A stretch of 64,000 nt of DNA, from positions 124,001-188,000 of the forward strand of contig NZ_WPCV01000001.1 in the NCBI RefSeq assembly GCF_018035235.1, read 5' to 3'. This document shows, in pieces, positions 40,381 through 50,158 of this stretch. Under the pieces are notes generated by a model. The model worked only from the letters and a program-made list of their open reading frames with translations. It did no database searches and was not told the DNA's origin. Origin of the DNA: Citrobacter sp. On2M (GTDB lineage Bacteria > Pseudomonadota > Gammaproteobacteria > Enterobacterales > Enterobacteriaceae). Numbering within the stretch: the stretch's first letter is position 1; the number at the start of each line of letters is the position of its first letter. The position numbers were made by a program, and so were the translations under genes.

Positions 40381-41772
40381 ATGACAACCGACATGCGTTC
40401 ACTCTACAGCCAGCTTCCCGCTATCGATCGTTTATTGCGCGATAGCGCCTTCCCAGCCTTACGTGAGTCTCACGGTCATACCCGGGTGGTTGACCTGCTG
40501 CGTCATATGCTCGACGAAGCCCGAGAAGCGATTCGCGACACGCACGCGCTCCCGGCATGGTGTGAGGACTGGGCGCAAGAAGCCAGCGCCCGTCTGGAAC
40601 GAGAATCGCGAAGCGCGTTGCGTCCGGTGATTAATCTCACTGGAACGGTGCTGCATACCAATCTTGGGCGCGCGTCGCAGGCCGAAGATGCGATCGAGGC
40701 GGTGGTGCAAGCAATGCGCACGCCGGTGACGCTGGAATATAGCCTGGATGATGCCGGACGTGGACATCGGGATCGGGCGCTGGCGGATCTACTCTGCCGT
40801 CTGACGGGGGCGGAGGATGCCTGTATCGTCAATAACAATGCGGCAGCGGTTTTACTGATGCTGGCCGCCACGGCTAACGGTAAAGAGGTGGTCGTTTCGC
40901 GCGGTGAGCTGGTGGAAATTGGCGGCGCGTTTCGTATTCCGGATGTGATGTGTCAGGCCGGATGTGTTCTGCGCGAAGTCGGTACTACCAACCGGACCCA
41001 TGAGAAAGATTACCGTCAGGCGGTGAATGAAAACACCGGTCTGCTGATGAAAGTCCATACCAGTAATTACAGCATAGAAGGCTTTACGAAGTCGGTGGAT
41101 GAGGCTGAGCTGGCCGCCATTGGTCAGGAACTGGATGTGCCGGTAGTGGCGGATCTCGGCAGCGGCTCGCTGGTCGATCTCAGCCAGTATGGATTGCCAC
41201 AGGAACCGATGCCGCAACAGCTGATTGCCGCTGGAGTGAGTCTGGTGAGCTTCTCTGGGGATAAACTGCTGGGCGGGCCGCAGGCCGGGATTATCGTCGG
41301 TAAAAAAGAGATGATCGCTCGTTTACAGAGTCATCCGCTGAAACGCGCATTACGGGCTGATAAAATGACGCTGGCAGCGCTGGAAGCGACGCTGCGGCTC
41401 TACCTGCACCCGGAAGCGCTGGCGCAGAAGTTGCCGACGTTACGCCAACTCACTCGCTCGCAGGAGGCTGTCCACGCGCAGGCACAACAATTACAGGCGC
41501 GGCTTGCTGAGCATTACGGCGATGAATTTGCCTTGAACGTCATGCCTTGCCTGTCGCAAATTGGCAGCGGCTCGCTACCGGTTGATAGGCTGCCCAGCGC
41601 AGCATTAACCTTTACCCCCCATGACGGGCGCGGTAGCCGCCTCGACGCACTGGCCGCCCGCTGGCGTGCGCTGCCCGTGCCGATCATTGGCCGAATTTAT
41701 GATGGCCGTATGTGGCTGGATCTGCGCTGCCTTGAAGACGAGACCCGGTTTATGGAGATGATGCTGAAATGA
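40381..41772 (+). CDS. selA: L-seryl-tRNA(Sec) selenium transferase
   Basis: PLP-dependent decameric enzyme that converts seryl-tRNA(Sec) to selenocysteyl-tRNA(Sec) with selenophosphate. At 463 residues it has the E. coli length. The N-terminal tRNA-binding helices are followed by the PLP fold, with the Schiff-base lysine in [14 protein letters not shown] (near residue 295) and [16 protein letters not shown]-type substrate loop ([19 protein letters not shown]). It overlaps selB by four bases (ATGA), indicating coupled translation. Confidence 0.98.
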   Translation: MTTDMRSLYSQLPAIDRLLRDSAFPALRESHGHTRVVDLLRHMLDEAREAIRDTHALPAWCEDWAQEASARLERESRSALRPVINLTGTVLHTNLGRASQAEDAIEAVVQAMRTPVTLEYSLDDAGRGHRDRALADLLCRLTGAEDACIVNNNAAAVLLMLAATANGKEVVVSRGELVEIGGAFRIPDVMCQAGCVLREVGTTNRTHEKDYRQAVNENTGLLMKVHTSNYSIEGFTKSVDEAELAAIGQELDVPVVADLGSGSLVDLSQYGLPQEPMPQQLIAAGVSLVSFSGDKLLGGPQAGIIVGKKEMIARLQSHPLKRALRADKMTLAALEATLRLYLHPEALAQKLPTLRQLTRSQEAVHAQAQQLQARLAEHYGDEFALNVMPCLSQIGSGSLPVDRLPSAALTFTPHDGRGSRLDALAARWRALPVPIIGRIYDGRMWLDLRCLEDETRFMEMMLK

Positions 41773-43613
41773 TTATTGCAACCGCCGGACACGTTGACCA
41801 CGGAAAAACAACGTTATTACAGGCGATTACCGGCGTGAACGCCGACCGTCTGCCGGAAGAAAAAAAACGCGGCATGACCATCGATCTCGGCTATGCCTAC
41901 TGGCCGCAGCCGGACGGGCGGATACTGGGATTTATCGATGTGCCCGGACACGAAAAGTTTCTGTCTAACATGCTGGCGGGTGTTGGCGGCATCGACCATG
42001 CGCTGCTGGTGGTGGCGTGTGATGACGGCGTGATGGCGCAAACGCGTGAGCATTTGCAAATTCTGCAGTTGACGGGCAATCCTCAGATCACCGTGGCGCT
42101 CACCAAGGCCGATCGCGTGGATGAAGCTCGCATCAAGGCGGTGCGTGCCGAGGTGCACACCACACTTGAGAACTATGGCTTCGCGGATGCGGTTCTGTTT
42201 GTGACGGCCGCCAGTGAAGGCCGTGGAATCGAAGAACTACGCGATCATTTGCTGCAATTGACGTCGCGTGAGCATGCCTGCGATCGCAGCTTTCGCCTGG
42301 CGATTGACCGTGCCTTTACGGTCAAAGGTGCGGGGCTGGTGGTGACCGGGACGGCGCTTAGCGGTGAAGTGAATGTCGGTGACACGTTGTGGCTCACCGG
42401 CGTCAACAAACCGATGCGCGTACGTAGTCTGCATGCGCAAAATCACGCCACCGATCGCGCACAGGCGGGGCAACGTATTGCGCTGAATATTGCCGGTGAT
42501 GCGCAAAAAGAAGAACTTAACCGCGGCGACTGGCTGCTTTCTGATGCGCCGCCAGAGGCGTTTACCCGCGTGATTGTCTCTTTAGAACATGCGGCACCGC
42601 TGATGCAGTGGCAACCTCTGCATATTCACCACGCTGCCAGCCACGTTACCGGGAGAATCTCGCTGCTTGAAGGGACGCTGGCGGAACTGGTGTTTGATAC
42701 GCCGCTCTGGCTCGCCGATAACGATCGTCTGGTGCTGCGCGATATTTCGGCCCGCACGACGCTGGCTGGCGCCCGCGTGGTAACGCTCAATCCGCCGCGT
42801 CGCGGGAAGCGTAAGCCGGAGTATTTACAATGGCTGGCGGCGCTGGAGAAGTCGCAAAGTGACGGTGACGCCCTGGCTCTACATCTGACGCGTGGAGCGG
42901 TGAATATTCCCGACTTCGCATGGGCGCGTCAGCTCAACGGTAACGGCATGCGTCCGTTGATTGAGCAGCATGGCTTTATTCAGGCGGGATACAGTCTGTT
43001 GGATGCCACCGTTGCCGCACGCTGGCAGCGCAAAATCCTCGATACGCTGGCGACTTACCACGACCAGCACCGTGATGAGCCAGGACCTGGGCGCGAACGC
43101 CTGCGCCGGATGGCTTTACCAATGGAAGACGAAGCACTGGTGCTGCTGCTGATTGAAAAGATGCGTGAGAGCGGCGTCATCCATAGTCATCATGGCTGGC
43201 TGCATTTGCCCGATCATAAGGCCGGTTTTAGCGATGAGCAGCAGGCTATCTGGCAAAAAGTAGAATCACTTTTTGGTGATGAGCCATGGTGGGTACGCGA
43301 TCTGGCAAAACAGACCGGTACGGATGAGCAGATAATGCGTATGGCGTTACGGCAAGCGGCGCAGCAAGGCATCATCACCGCGATCGTTAAAGATCGCTAT
43401 TACCGTAACGATCGGATTGTGGCCTTTGCCAGTATGATCCGCGAGCTGGATCAGGAGAAAGGATCGACCTGTGCTGCCGATTTTCGCGACAGGCTTAACG
43501 TTGGACGAAAATTGGCTATTCAGATTCTGGAATATTTTGACCGCATTGGTTTTACGCGTCGTCGGGGAAATGATCATTTATTACGCGATGCATTACTGTT
43601 CCCTGAAAAGTAA
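41769..43613 (+). CDS. selB: Selenocysteine-specific translation elongation factor SelB
   Basis: Carries Sec-tRNA(Sec) to the ribosome and binds the SECIS hairpin of the mRNA to recode UGA. The N-terminal GTPase has [10 protein letters not shown] (G1), DVPGHEKF (G3) and TKAD (G4); beta-barrel domains follow, and the C-terminal third is the winged-helix array that binds SECIS. Length 614 residues. With selA it supplies the selenocysteine machinery; selC, selD and the formate dehydrogenase genes are not in this window. An intrinsic terminator follows. Confidence 0.98.
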   Translation: MIIATAGHVDHGKTTLLQAITGVNADRLPEEKKRGMTIDLGYAYWPQPDGRILGFIDVPGHEKFLSNMLAGVGGIDHALLVVACDDGVMAQTREHLQILQLTGNPQITVALTKADRVDEARIKAVRAEVHTTLENYGFADAVLFVTAASEGRGIEELRDHLLQLTSREHACDRSFRLAIDRAFTVKGAGLVVTGTALSGEVNVGDTLWLTGVNKPMRVRSLHAQNHATDRAQAGQRIALNIAGDAQKEELNRGDWLLSDAPPEAFTRVIVSLEHAAPLMQWQPLHIHHAASHVTGRISLLEGTLAELVFDTPLWLADNDRLVLRDISARTTLAGARVVTLNPPRRGKRKPEYLQWLAALEKSQSDGDALALHLTRGAVNIPDFAWARQLNGNGMRPLIEQHGFIQAGYSLLDATVAARWQRKILDTLATYHDQHRDEPGPGRERLRRMALPMEDEALVLLLIEKMRESGVIHSHHGWLHLPDHKAGFSDEQQAIWQKVESLFGDEPWWVRDLAKQTGTDEQIMRMALRQAAQQGIITAIVKDRYYRNDRIVAFASMIRELDQEKGSTCAADFRDRLNVGRKLAIQILEYFDRIGFTRRRGNDHLLRDALLFPEK

Positions 43614-43671
43614 TGAAACAATTAATTCAGGAATTAAATGAATTAATACAAAATAGATATTGAAAGAAATA

Positions 43672-43706
43672 AGCACATTAGATTATGAACCTAATGTGCT
43701 TTTTAA
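43672..43706 (+). terminator. Rho-independent terminator of selAB
   Basis: AGCACATTAG (43672-43681) and CTAATGTGCT (43691-43700) form a perfect 10-bp stem with a nine-base loop, followed by TTTTAATT. It lies about 60 bases after the selB stop and 100 bases before yiaY. Confidence 0.88.
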
Positions 43707-43801
43707 TTGTGGGTGTTATTAAAATAACAACCACGATCATATTTTGTTGGATATTTCACTCGTATGCTTCCTGACTCTTTAGAGTAATTAAGGATCGTAC
43801 A

Positions 43802-44953
43802 ATGGCTGCTTCAACATTTTTTATTCCTTCCGTGAATGTAATTGGCGCTGATTCATTAAAAGACGCAATGAATACAATGGCGGAATATGGTTTTCGCCGT
43901 ACGCTGATTGTCACGGATGCCATGCTGACGAAATTAGGTATGGCTGGCGAGATTCAAAAGGCATTACAGGAACGTGATATTTTCAGCGTAATTTACGACG
44001 GTACGCATCCTAATCCCACGACCAGCAACGTTGCCGCTGGCCTGCAAATGTTGACAGAAAACGAATGTGATAGCGTTATTTCTCTCGGCGGCGGTTCTCC
44101 GCACGATTGTGCGAAAGGTATCGCTCTGGTGGCCGCTAACGGCGGCGATATTCGCGATTACGAAGGTGTAGACCGTTCTGCAAAACCGCAGTTGCCGATG
44201 ATCGCCATTAACACCACCGCGGGCACGGCATCAGAAATGACCCGTTTCTGTATCATTACGGATGAAGTACGCCACATTAAAATGGCGATTGTCGATAAGC
44301 ACGTTACGCCGCTGCTGTCGGTTAATGACTCCTCGCTGATGGTCGGCATGCCGAAGTCTCTGACGGCGGCTACCGGTATGGATGCGTTGACCCACGCTAT
44401 CGAAGCCTACGTGTCAATTGCCGCCACGCCAATTACCGATGCGTGTGCGCTGAAAGCGGTCACCATGATTACACAAAACCTGCCGGTCGCCGTTGAAGAG
44501 GGCAGCAATGCTCAGGCGCGTGAAGCCATGGCTTACGCGCAGTTTCTCGCGGGCATGGCCTTTAACAATGCCTCTCTGGGTTACGTACACGCTATGGCGC
44601 ACCAGTTGGGTGGCTTCTACGATCTGCCGCACGGCGTATGTAATGCTGTGTTGCTGCCATATGTGCAGGTCTTCAACAGCAAAGTAGCTGCCGCTCGCCT
44701 GCGCGATTGCGCAGGGGCAATGGGCGTGAACGTTGCTGGTTTGAGCGCAGAGCAAGGGGCAGAAGCCTGCATTACGGCGATCCGCGAACTGGCGCAGAAA
44801 GTGAATATTCCGGCTGGTTTGCGTGAGCTGAACGTGAAGGAAGAGGATATTGCCGTACTGGCGACCAATGCCCTGAAAGATGCCTGCGGCTTCACTAACC
44901 CGATTCAGGCGACTCATGAAGAAATCATGGCGATTTATCGCGCTGCCATGTAA
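43802..44953 (+). CDS. yiaY: Iron-dependent alcohol dehydrogenase
   Basis: Group III (iron-containing) NAD-dependent alcohol dehydrogenase of 383 residues, close to FucO/AdhB-type enzymes. It shows the NAD-binding [26 protein letters not shown], and the iron-ligand histidines in [14 protein letters not shown] and [19 protein letters not shown]. The physiological alcohol is unknown. In E. coli it also follows selB. It lies just upstream of aldB, so the pair could oxidise an alcohol via its aldehyde to an acid. Confidence 0.95.
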   Translation: MAASTFFIPSVNVIGADSLKDAMNTMAEYGFRRTLIVTDAMLTKLGMAGEIQKALQERDIFSVIYDGTHPNPTTSNVAAGLQMLTENECDSVISLGGGSPHDCAKGIALVAANGGDIRDYEGVDRSAKPQLPMIAINTTAGTASEMTRFCIITDEVRHIKMAIVDKHVTPLLSVNDSSLMVGMPKSLTAATGMDALTHAIEAYVSIAATPITDACALKAVTMITQNLPVAVEEGSNAQAREAMAYAQFLAGMAFNNASLGYVHAMAHQLGGFYDLPHGVCNAVLLPYVQVFNSKVAAARLRDCAGAMGVNVAGLSAEQGAEACITAIRELAQKVNIPAGLRELNVKEEDIAVLATNALKDACGFTNPIQATHEEIMAIYRAAM

Positions 44954-44982
44954 TTCGTGATACCTGTCGTAAAGCAGTAAAT

Positions 44983-45005
44983 GGCTGGCGAATAATTCGC
45001 CAGCC
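44983..45005. repeat. Inverted repeat between yiaY and aldB
   Basis: GGCTGGCGAAT (44983-44993) and ATTCGCCAGCC (44995-45005) are complementary with a single base between. It could form a tight hairpin in an yiaY-aldB transcript or be a palindromic protein site; no T-tract follows, so termination is unlikely. Confidence 0.55.
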
Positions 45006-45045
45006 CCGTCTACCCTTGTAGTACCCCTACAGCAAGGAGACGGTC

Positions 45046-46584
45046 ATGACCAACAACCCCCCTTCAACGCGTATTTATCCCGGCGAGTATGGTTACCCTC
45101 TGAAGTTAAAAGCCCGATACGATAACTTTATCGGTGGTGACTGGGTCGCCCCTGTGGACGGCGAGTATTACCAAAACCTGACGCCGGTAACCGGGCAATT
45201 ACTGTGCGAAGTGGCCTCTTCCGGCAAAAAGGATATCGATCTGGCACTGGATGCCGCGCACAAAGTAAAAGACAAGTGGGCGCAAACATCCGTGCAGGGC
45301 AGGGCGGCGATTCTGTTCAAAATCGCCGACCGTATGGAGCAAAACCTGGAACTGTTGGCGACGGCAGAAACCTGGGATAACGGTAAACCCATCCGTGAAA
45401 CCAGCGCGGCAGACGTGCCGCTGGCGATTGATCATTTCCGCTATTTCGCTTCCTGTATTCGTGCGCAGGAAGGGGGAATAAGCGAAGTTGATAGCGAGAC
45501 CGTGGCTTATCACTTCCATGAACCTCTCGGTGTGGTAGGACAAATTATTCCGTGGAACTTCCCCTTGCTGATGGCCAGTTGGAAGATGGCGCCTGCGCTG
45601 GCAGCGGGTAACTGCGTAGTGCTTAAACCTGCCCGCCTGACGCCACTGTCCGTACTGCTGCTGATGGACGTTATCGGCGATCTGCTCCCACCTGGCGTGG
45701 TGAACGTGGTAAACGGCGCGGGTGGGGAAATTGGTGAGTATCTGGCGACGTCTAAACGCATTGCGAAAGTGGCGTTTACCGGCTCAACGGAAGTTGGGCA
45801 GCAGATCATGCAGTACGCCACGCAGAACATTATCCCTGTGACGCTGGAGCTGGGTGGGAAATCACCCAACATCTTCTTCGCTGACGTGATGGATGAAGAA
45901 GATGCGTTTTTTGACAAAGCGCTGGAAGGTTTTGCGCTGTTTGCCTTCAACCAGGGCGAAGTGTGTACCTGTCCGAGCCGTGCGCTGGTACAGGAATCCA
46001 TTTACGAACGTTTTATGGAAAGAGCCATTCGCCGCGTGGAGAGTATTCGTAGCGGTAATCCGTTAGACAGTGTGACGCAGATGGGTGCGCAGGTGTCGCA
46101 TGGTCAACTGGAAACTATACTGAATTACATCGACATTGGTAAGAAAGAAGGGGCAGATGTTCTCACCGGTGGGCGGCGCAAGCTCCTCGATGGCGAGTTA
46201 AAAGAGGGTTACTACCTCGAACCGACCATTCTGTTTGGCAAGAATAACATGCGAGTTTTCCAGGAAGAGATCTTCGGACCGGTGCTGGCCGTCACGACCT
46301 TCAAAACCATGGAAGAGGCGCTGGAAATCGCCAATGACACTCAATATGGGCTAGGCGCTGGCGTCTGGAGCCGTAACGGTAATTTGGCGTACAAGATGGG
46401 CCGTGGGATTCAGGCGGGGCGTGTATGGACCAACTGCTACCACGCTTACCCGGCACATGCGGCGTTCGGCGGTTATAAGCAATCGGGCATCGGACGCGAG
46501 ACGCATAAGATGATGCTTGAGCATTATCAGCAAACCAAGTGCCTGCTGGTGAGCTACTCGGATAAACCGCTGGGGCTGTTTTAA
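45046..46584 (+). CDS. aldB: Aldehyde dehydrogenase B
   Basis: NADP-dependent oxidation of acetaldehyde and other aldehydes; in E. coli it is a stationary-phase enzyme under RpoS, CRP and Fis control. The 512-residue ALDH fold shows [20 protein letters not shown], the general-base glutamate in [12 protein letters not shown], the nucleophilic cysteine in [13 protein letters not shown] (near residue 307), and [23 protein letters not shown] gives a strong ribosome-binding site. A hairpin follows the stop. Confidence 0.97.
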   Translation: MTNNPPSTRIYPGEYGYPLKLKARYDNFIGGDWVAPVDGEYYQNLTPVTGQLLCEVASSGKKDIDLALDAAHKVKDKWAQTSVQGRAAILFKIADRMEQNLELLATAETWDNGKPIRETSAADVPLAIDHFRYFASCIRAQEGGISEVDSETVAYHFHEPLGVVGQIIPWNFPLLMASWKMAPALAAGNCVVLKPARLTPLSVLLLMDVIGDLLPPGVVNVVNGAGGEIGEYLATSKRIAKVAFTGSTEVGQQIMQYATQNIIPVTLELGGKSPNIFFADVMDEEDAFFDKALEGFALFAFNQGEVCTCPSRALVQESIYERFMERAIRRVESIRSGNPLDSVTQMGAQVSHGQLETILNYIDIGKKEGADVLTGGRRKLLDGELKEGYYLEPTILFGKNNMRVFQEEIFGPVLAVTTFKTMEEALEIANDTQYGLGAGVWSRNGNLAYKMGRGIQAGRVWTNCYHAYPAHAAFGGYKQSGIGRETHKMMLEHYQQTKCLLVSYSDKPLGLF

Positions 46585-46599
46585 TTTCTCATCACTTAT

Positions 46600-46632
46600 T
46601 GCCCGGTTTTGCGCCGGGCATATCTTTATTCT
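46600..46632 (+). terminator. Likely terminator of aldB
   Basis: TGCCCGG and CCGGGCA form a 7-bp stem with a seven-base loop (46600-46620), followed by a T-rich tail TATCTTTATTCTT. The tail is interrupted, so it is a weaker terminator than others in the window. The remaining gap to yiaW is AT-rich without a visible gene. Confidence 0.6.
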
Positions 46633-46768
46633 TCAGTTATATATAAACCCATATGTCGTTATATAAATAAGATAATTGCACTTCATATACATACTCATCT
46701 ACTATCATTCAATCTATTTGTTAATCTAAATAGAATTCTTATTTGTTATTTCAATCTCTGAGGCAAAT

Positions 46769-47092
46769 ATGTTTCTTGATTATTTTGCATTAGGAGTGCT
46801 TGTTTTTGTATTCCTGGTCATTTTTTATGGGGTTATTATTCTGCATGATATTCCCTACCTGATTGCAAAAAAACGTAACCATCCTCATGCCGACGCAATA
46901 CATGTTGCGGGCTGGGTGAGTTTGTTCACCTTACATGTTATTTGGCCTTTTTTGTGGATCTGGGCAACACTGTATCGCCCGGAGCGAGGCTGGGGGATGC
47001 AGAGCGCTGATTCTTCCCTTATTCAACTGCAGGAACGGGTAGCTGATCTGGAAAAGAAACTGGGTGAGGTTAAGACCTCTCCGGCGGAGTAA
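46769..47092 (+). CDS. yiaW: DUF3302 inner-membrane protein YiaW
   Basis: A 107-residue paralogue of YibI. The two transmembrane segments ([20 protein letters not shown] and [20 protein letters not shown]) and the linker [16 protein letters not shown] are almost identical to YibI; only the C-terminal tail differs and is shorter. Function unknown. It lies five bases before yiaV, repeating the yibI-yibH arrangement. Confidence 0.92.
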   Translation: MFLDYFALGVLVFVFLVIFYGVIILHDIPYLIAKKRNHPHADAIHVAGWVSLFTLHVIWPFLWIWATLYRPERGWGMQSADSSLIQLQERVADLEKKLGEVKTSPAE

Positions 47093-47097
47093 TATCG

Positions 47098-48234
47098 ATG
47101 GATTTACTGATCGTTTTGACCTATGTGGCGTGTGCGTGGTCAATATTTAAAATATTTAAAATACCTGTCAACAAATGGACCGTGCCCACTGCGGTATTGG
47201 GCGGTATATTCATTGTTTGTGGACTGATACTACTGATGAATTATAACCATCCGTATACCTATAAGGCGCAAAAGGCGGTAATTTCTATTCCCGTAGTGCC
47301 GCAGGTAACGGGTGTAGTAACAGAAGTGACGGATAAGAAGAATACGCTGATTAAAAAAGGCGAAGTTCTGTTCAAGCTTAATCCGGGGCGTTATCAGGCA
47401 CGGGTTGATCGCCTGAAAGCCGATATTGTTACAGCACAACATAAAGAGCAGGCACTGGTGGCGCAGTTGGACGAAATGAAAGCCAACACGCAGCGGGCTA
47501 AGGCTACCCGTGACAAGCTGGCGAAAGATTACCAGCGTTATGTGCAGGGGAGTCAGGCGAAGGTGAATCCTTTTTCTGAACGCGATATCGATGCGGCGCG
47601 GCAAAACTATCTGGCGCAGGAAGCGTCGGTGAAATCCTCTGTCGCAGAGCAGCAGCAAATACAAAGCCAGTTAGACAGCCTGATAATGGGTGAGAATTCG
47701 CAAATTGCCAGCCTGAAGGCACAACTGGCTGAGGCGGAATTCAATCTGGATCAAACCGTGGTTCGTGCGCCCAGCGATGGTTACGTTACGCAGGTGCTGA
47801 TGCGTCCCGGAACCTATGCCGCTGCGTTACCGATGCGTCCGGTGATGGTGTTTATCCCGGATCAAAAACGGCAAATTATCGCCCAGTTCCGTCAAAACTC
47901 GCTGCTGCGTCTGGAACCAGGTGATGAAGCTGAAGTGGTGTTTAACGCGCTGCCGGGTAAGGTATTTCGCGGTAAACTGGCTGCGATTAGTCCGGCAGTG
48001 CCGGGCGGCACATACCAGTCGAACGGGGCGCTGCAATCTTTAAATTCCACGCCCGGTTCGGAAGGTGTGATTGCCACGATTGAGCTGAATGATAATGCGG
48101 AGGTTAGCGCGTTACCTGATGGGATTTACGCGCAGGTCGCCGTTTATTCAGACCACTTCGAACATGTGTCAGTCATGCGCAAGGTCTTGTTGCGCATGAC
48201 CAGTTGGGTGCATTACCTGTATCTCGATCATTAA
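47098..48234 (+). CDS. yiaV: HlyD-family membrane fusion protein YiaV
   Basis: A 378-residue paralogue of YibH with the same layout: two N-terminal hydrophobic segments, a biotinyl-lipoyl half ([20 protein letters not shown]), a long coiled coil including [23 protein letters not shown], the second half with [22 protein letters not shown], and the C-terminal [21 protein letters not shown]. No membrane pump is adjacent, so its partner is unknown. It ends 16 bases from the convergent yiaU stop. Confidence 0.92.
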   Translation: MDLLIVLTYVACAWSIFKIFKIPVNKWTVPTAVLGGIFIVCGLILLMNYNHPYTYKAQKAVISIPVVPQVTGVVTEVTDKKNTLIKKGEVLFKLNPGRYQARVDRLKADIVTAQHKEQALVAQLDEMKANTQRAKATRDKLAKDYQRYVQGSQAKVNPFSERDIDAARQNYLAQEASVKSSVAEQQQIQSQLDSLIMGENSQIASLKAQLAEAEFNLDQTVVRAPSDGYVTQVLMRPGTYAAALPMRPVMVFIPDQKRQIIAQFRQNSLLRLEPGDEAEVVFNALPGKVFRGKLAAISPAVPGGTYQSNGALQSLNSTPGSEGVIATIELNDNAEVSALPDGIYAQVAVYSDHFEHVSVMRKVLLRMTSWVHYLYLDH

Positions 48235-48250
48235 AATCAGGCTATTTTGC

Positions 48251-49204
48251 TTACTCAGTCTGCTGTTTCTGCGACTGAGTAAGCTGCCGGCGAATTTCCC
48301 CCAACATCTCATCAAGAATAAACTGTACTCGCCAGGGCTGGTATTCGCGTTTGCGGAAAATGGCCACCAGATCCAGCCACCATTCATATTGTTCAGTGAA
48401 GCACGGAACCAGCAGTCCGGCTTCAATATCTTGCTGTACGCTGGTATTTGGCGCAAAAACAATACCAAGATGGTTACGTGCCAGTGCCAGTGCGGACTGC
48501 GTATTATCGCAAACGTAATTCCCTGTCACACGATAGTCGCGCATCTCCTTACTTTCGAGAGTGGTGAATCGCCAAATATTTGCATCGTCAATCATCATTG
48601 AATCAATCAAGATACAGGAGTGGTGTTCAAGGTCTTCGGGGCAGTTAATAGGATGGTTTCTGAGATACTCCGGACTGGCAAAAGCCATCACTGCATATTT
48701 CGTTATGAAACTCGCAACCAATGACTCATCTTTTGGACGAGCGTAGGTAATTAAAACATCACAATCATCCGGAAAATCAACGCCTTCATAAAATGCTTTA
48801 CGTTCCAGATTACATGTTTTTAGTGTAAGAGAAATACCGCCAATGTTTTTTATTTCTGCAATAACTTTTTGTGATAAGTAAGAAATTATCCCAGTTGGCG
48901 CATAAACTGTGACTCGCCCGCTTTTTTCATGCTTATAATCAGCAATGAAATTATTCAGCTGTTCGGTTCTGTCCAGCATGTCGTTGATGTAGGGAAGCAG
49001 TGCCTTGCCAAACGGAGTAAGGGTGAGTTGTCGGGTGGTTCTGTCGAAAACTTTTAACCCTACTTTTGATTCAAAATCAGCAAGATATTTGCTGACGTTG
49101 GCTTGCGCAATGCCGAGGATGGTCGCTGCGTGGCTGATGTTCTCACTGGCAGCGATTACCGAGATAATCTTCAATTCCCGGTGTTTGAGTTGTAATTTAT
49201 TCAT
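48251..49204 (-). CDS. yiaU: LysR-family transcriptional regulator YiaU
   Basis: A 317-residue LysR protein with the N-terminal winged helix-turn-helix (LKIISVIAASENISHAATILGIAQANVSKYLADFE) and a periplasmic-binding-protein-like effector domain. ATG 49204 is preferred over the TTG at 49216. It is divergent from yiaT, separated by 121 AT-rich bases, and convergent with yiaV, so yiaT is the most likely target. Effector unknown. Confidence 0.93.
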   Translation of the reverse strand: MNKLQLKHRELKIISVIAASENISHAATILGIAQANVSKYLADFESKVGLKVFDRTTRQLTLTPFGKALLPYINDMLDRTEQLNNFIADYKHEKSGRVTVYAPTGIISYLSQKVIAEIKNIGGISLTLKTCNLERKAFYEGVDFPDDCDVLITYARPKDESLVASFITKYAVMAFASPEYLRNHPINCPEDLEHHSCILIDSMMIDDANIWRFTTLESKEMRDYRVTGNYVCDNTQSALALARNHLGIVFAPNTSVQQDIEAGLLVPCFTEQYEWWLDLVAIFRKREYQPWRVQFILDEMLGEIRRQLTQSQKQQTE

Positions 49205-49325
49205 CGCAAAGCCCAATATATATATGATTTTATATATTACTATATAAATATGAATGTTGCATCGATGAAATTGTAAGCATTATTATGCACGCGCTTTGTA
49301 GCTTATTTTAAAATGGAAAGTTGGC

Positions 49326-50066
49326 ATGTTAATTAAACGCAATGTTGTGGCGCTAATTGCTTTTTCTTTTATGGCGAGTGCATCAGCCGCAGAATTTTCT
49401 CTTGGCGGTGGCGCTGTATATAATGAATCACCTTATCGTGGATATAATGATAATGTTCACGTTGCACCGCTTGCCAGTTATGAAAGTGAATCCTTTTATT
49501 TTAGGCAAACAACGTTAGGTTATATTCTTTCAAAAAACGAAAGTAATGAATTTAGTATTACTGCCTCATATATGCCGCTTGAGTTTGATCCAGGCGATAA
49601 CGACGACCATGCGATGAAAATGCTGGATAAGCGTGACGCTACCGCGATGGCAGGTGCAGCATGGTATCACCATGAAAGATGGGGCAGCGTGAAAGTCTCC
49701 GCCGCAGCGGATGTGCTGGATAACAGCAACGGTTGGGTCGGGGAATTATCTCTGTTCCGCCAAATGCCGATGGGCAAGCTGACGCTGACGCCGGCGATTG
49801 GCGTGCTCTACTATGACGAAAACTTCAACCAATATTATTACGGTATCTCTGGCAATGAATCCCGCCGTAGTGGGTTATCAAGCTACTCCCCTGGCGACAG
49901 CTGGACACCGTATGTTGCACTGACCGCGAAATACGCTTTGACCAGCAACCTGACGCTGCTGGCCAGCGCCAACTACAGTGCGTTGCCGGATGACATCAAA
50001 AATAGCCCGATGGTTGATCGTGACGACAGCTTCACATTCCTGACCGGGTTAACCTGGCGTTTCTGA
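49326..50066 (+). CDS. yiaT: MipA/OmpV-family outer-membrane protein YiaT
   Basis: A 246-residue protein with a signal peptide (MLIKRNVVALIAFSFMASASA) followed by AEFSLGGGAVYNESPYRGY, alternating beta-strand pattern and a terminal phenylalanine (TGLTWRF), all typical of an outer-membrane beta-barrel of the MipA/OmpV family. Its function is not defined; MipA scaffolds murein enzymes in E. coli, and OmpV relatives act as channels or adhesins. It is probably controlled by divergent yiaU. A REP-like hairpin follows. Confidence 0.92.
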   Translation: MLIKRNVVALIAFSFMASASAAEFSLGGGAVYNESPYRGYNDNVHVAPLASYESESFYFRQTTLGYILSKNESNEFSITASYMPLEFDPGDNDDHAMKMLDKRDATAMAGAAWYHHERWGSVKVSAAADVLDNSNGWVGELSLFRQMPMGKLTLTPAIGVLYYDENFNQYYYGISGNESRRSGLSSYSPGDSWTPYVALTAKYALTSNLTLLASANYSALPDDIKNSPMVDRDDSFTFLTGLTWRF

Positions 50067-50111
50067 TTCTCACCCGTTTGTCCTCAGGGAGGAGGGCAAT
50101 CTTTTCAGTGC

Positions 50112-50150
50112 GCTAGGCCGGATAAAGCGCGAAGCGTCATTATCCGGCAC
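50112..50150. repeat. REP element between yiaT and the GH127 gene
   Basis: GCCGGATAA and TTATCCGGC form the arms of a typical REP palindrome, with the internal AGCGC-GAAGCGT variable part between. It lies between the convergent stops of yiaT and the GH127 gene. Confidence 0.8.
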
Positions 50151-50158
50151 GTTTTCAA

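Noticed and set aside
43614-43801. Possible SECIS or selenoprotein fragment after selB
   Set aside because: The structure is a plain terminator hairpin with T-tract; no in-frame UGA within a recognisable coding region is present.
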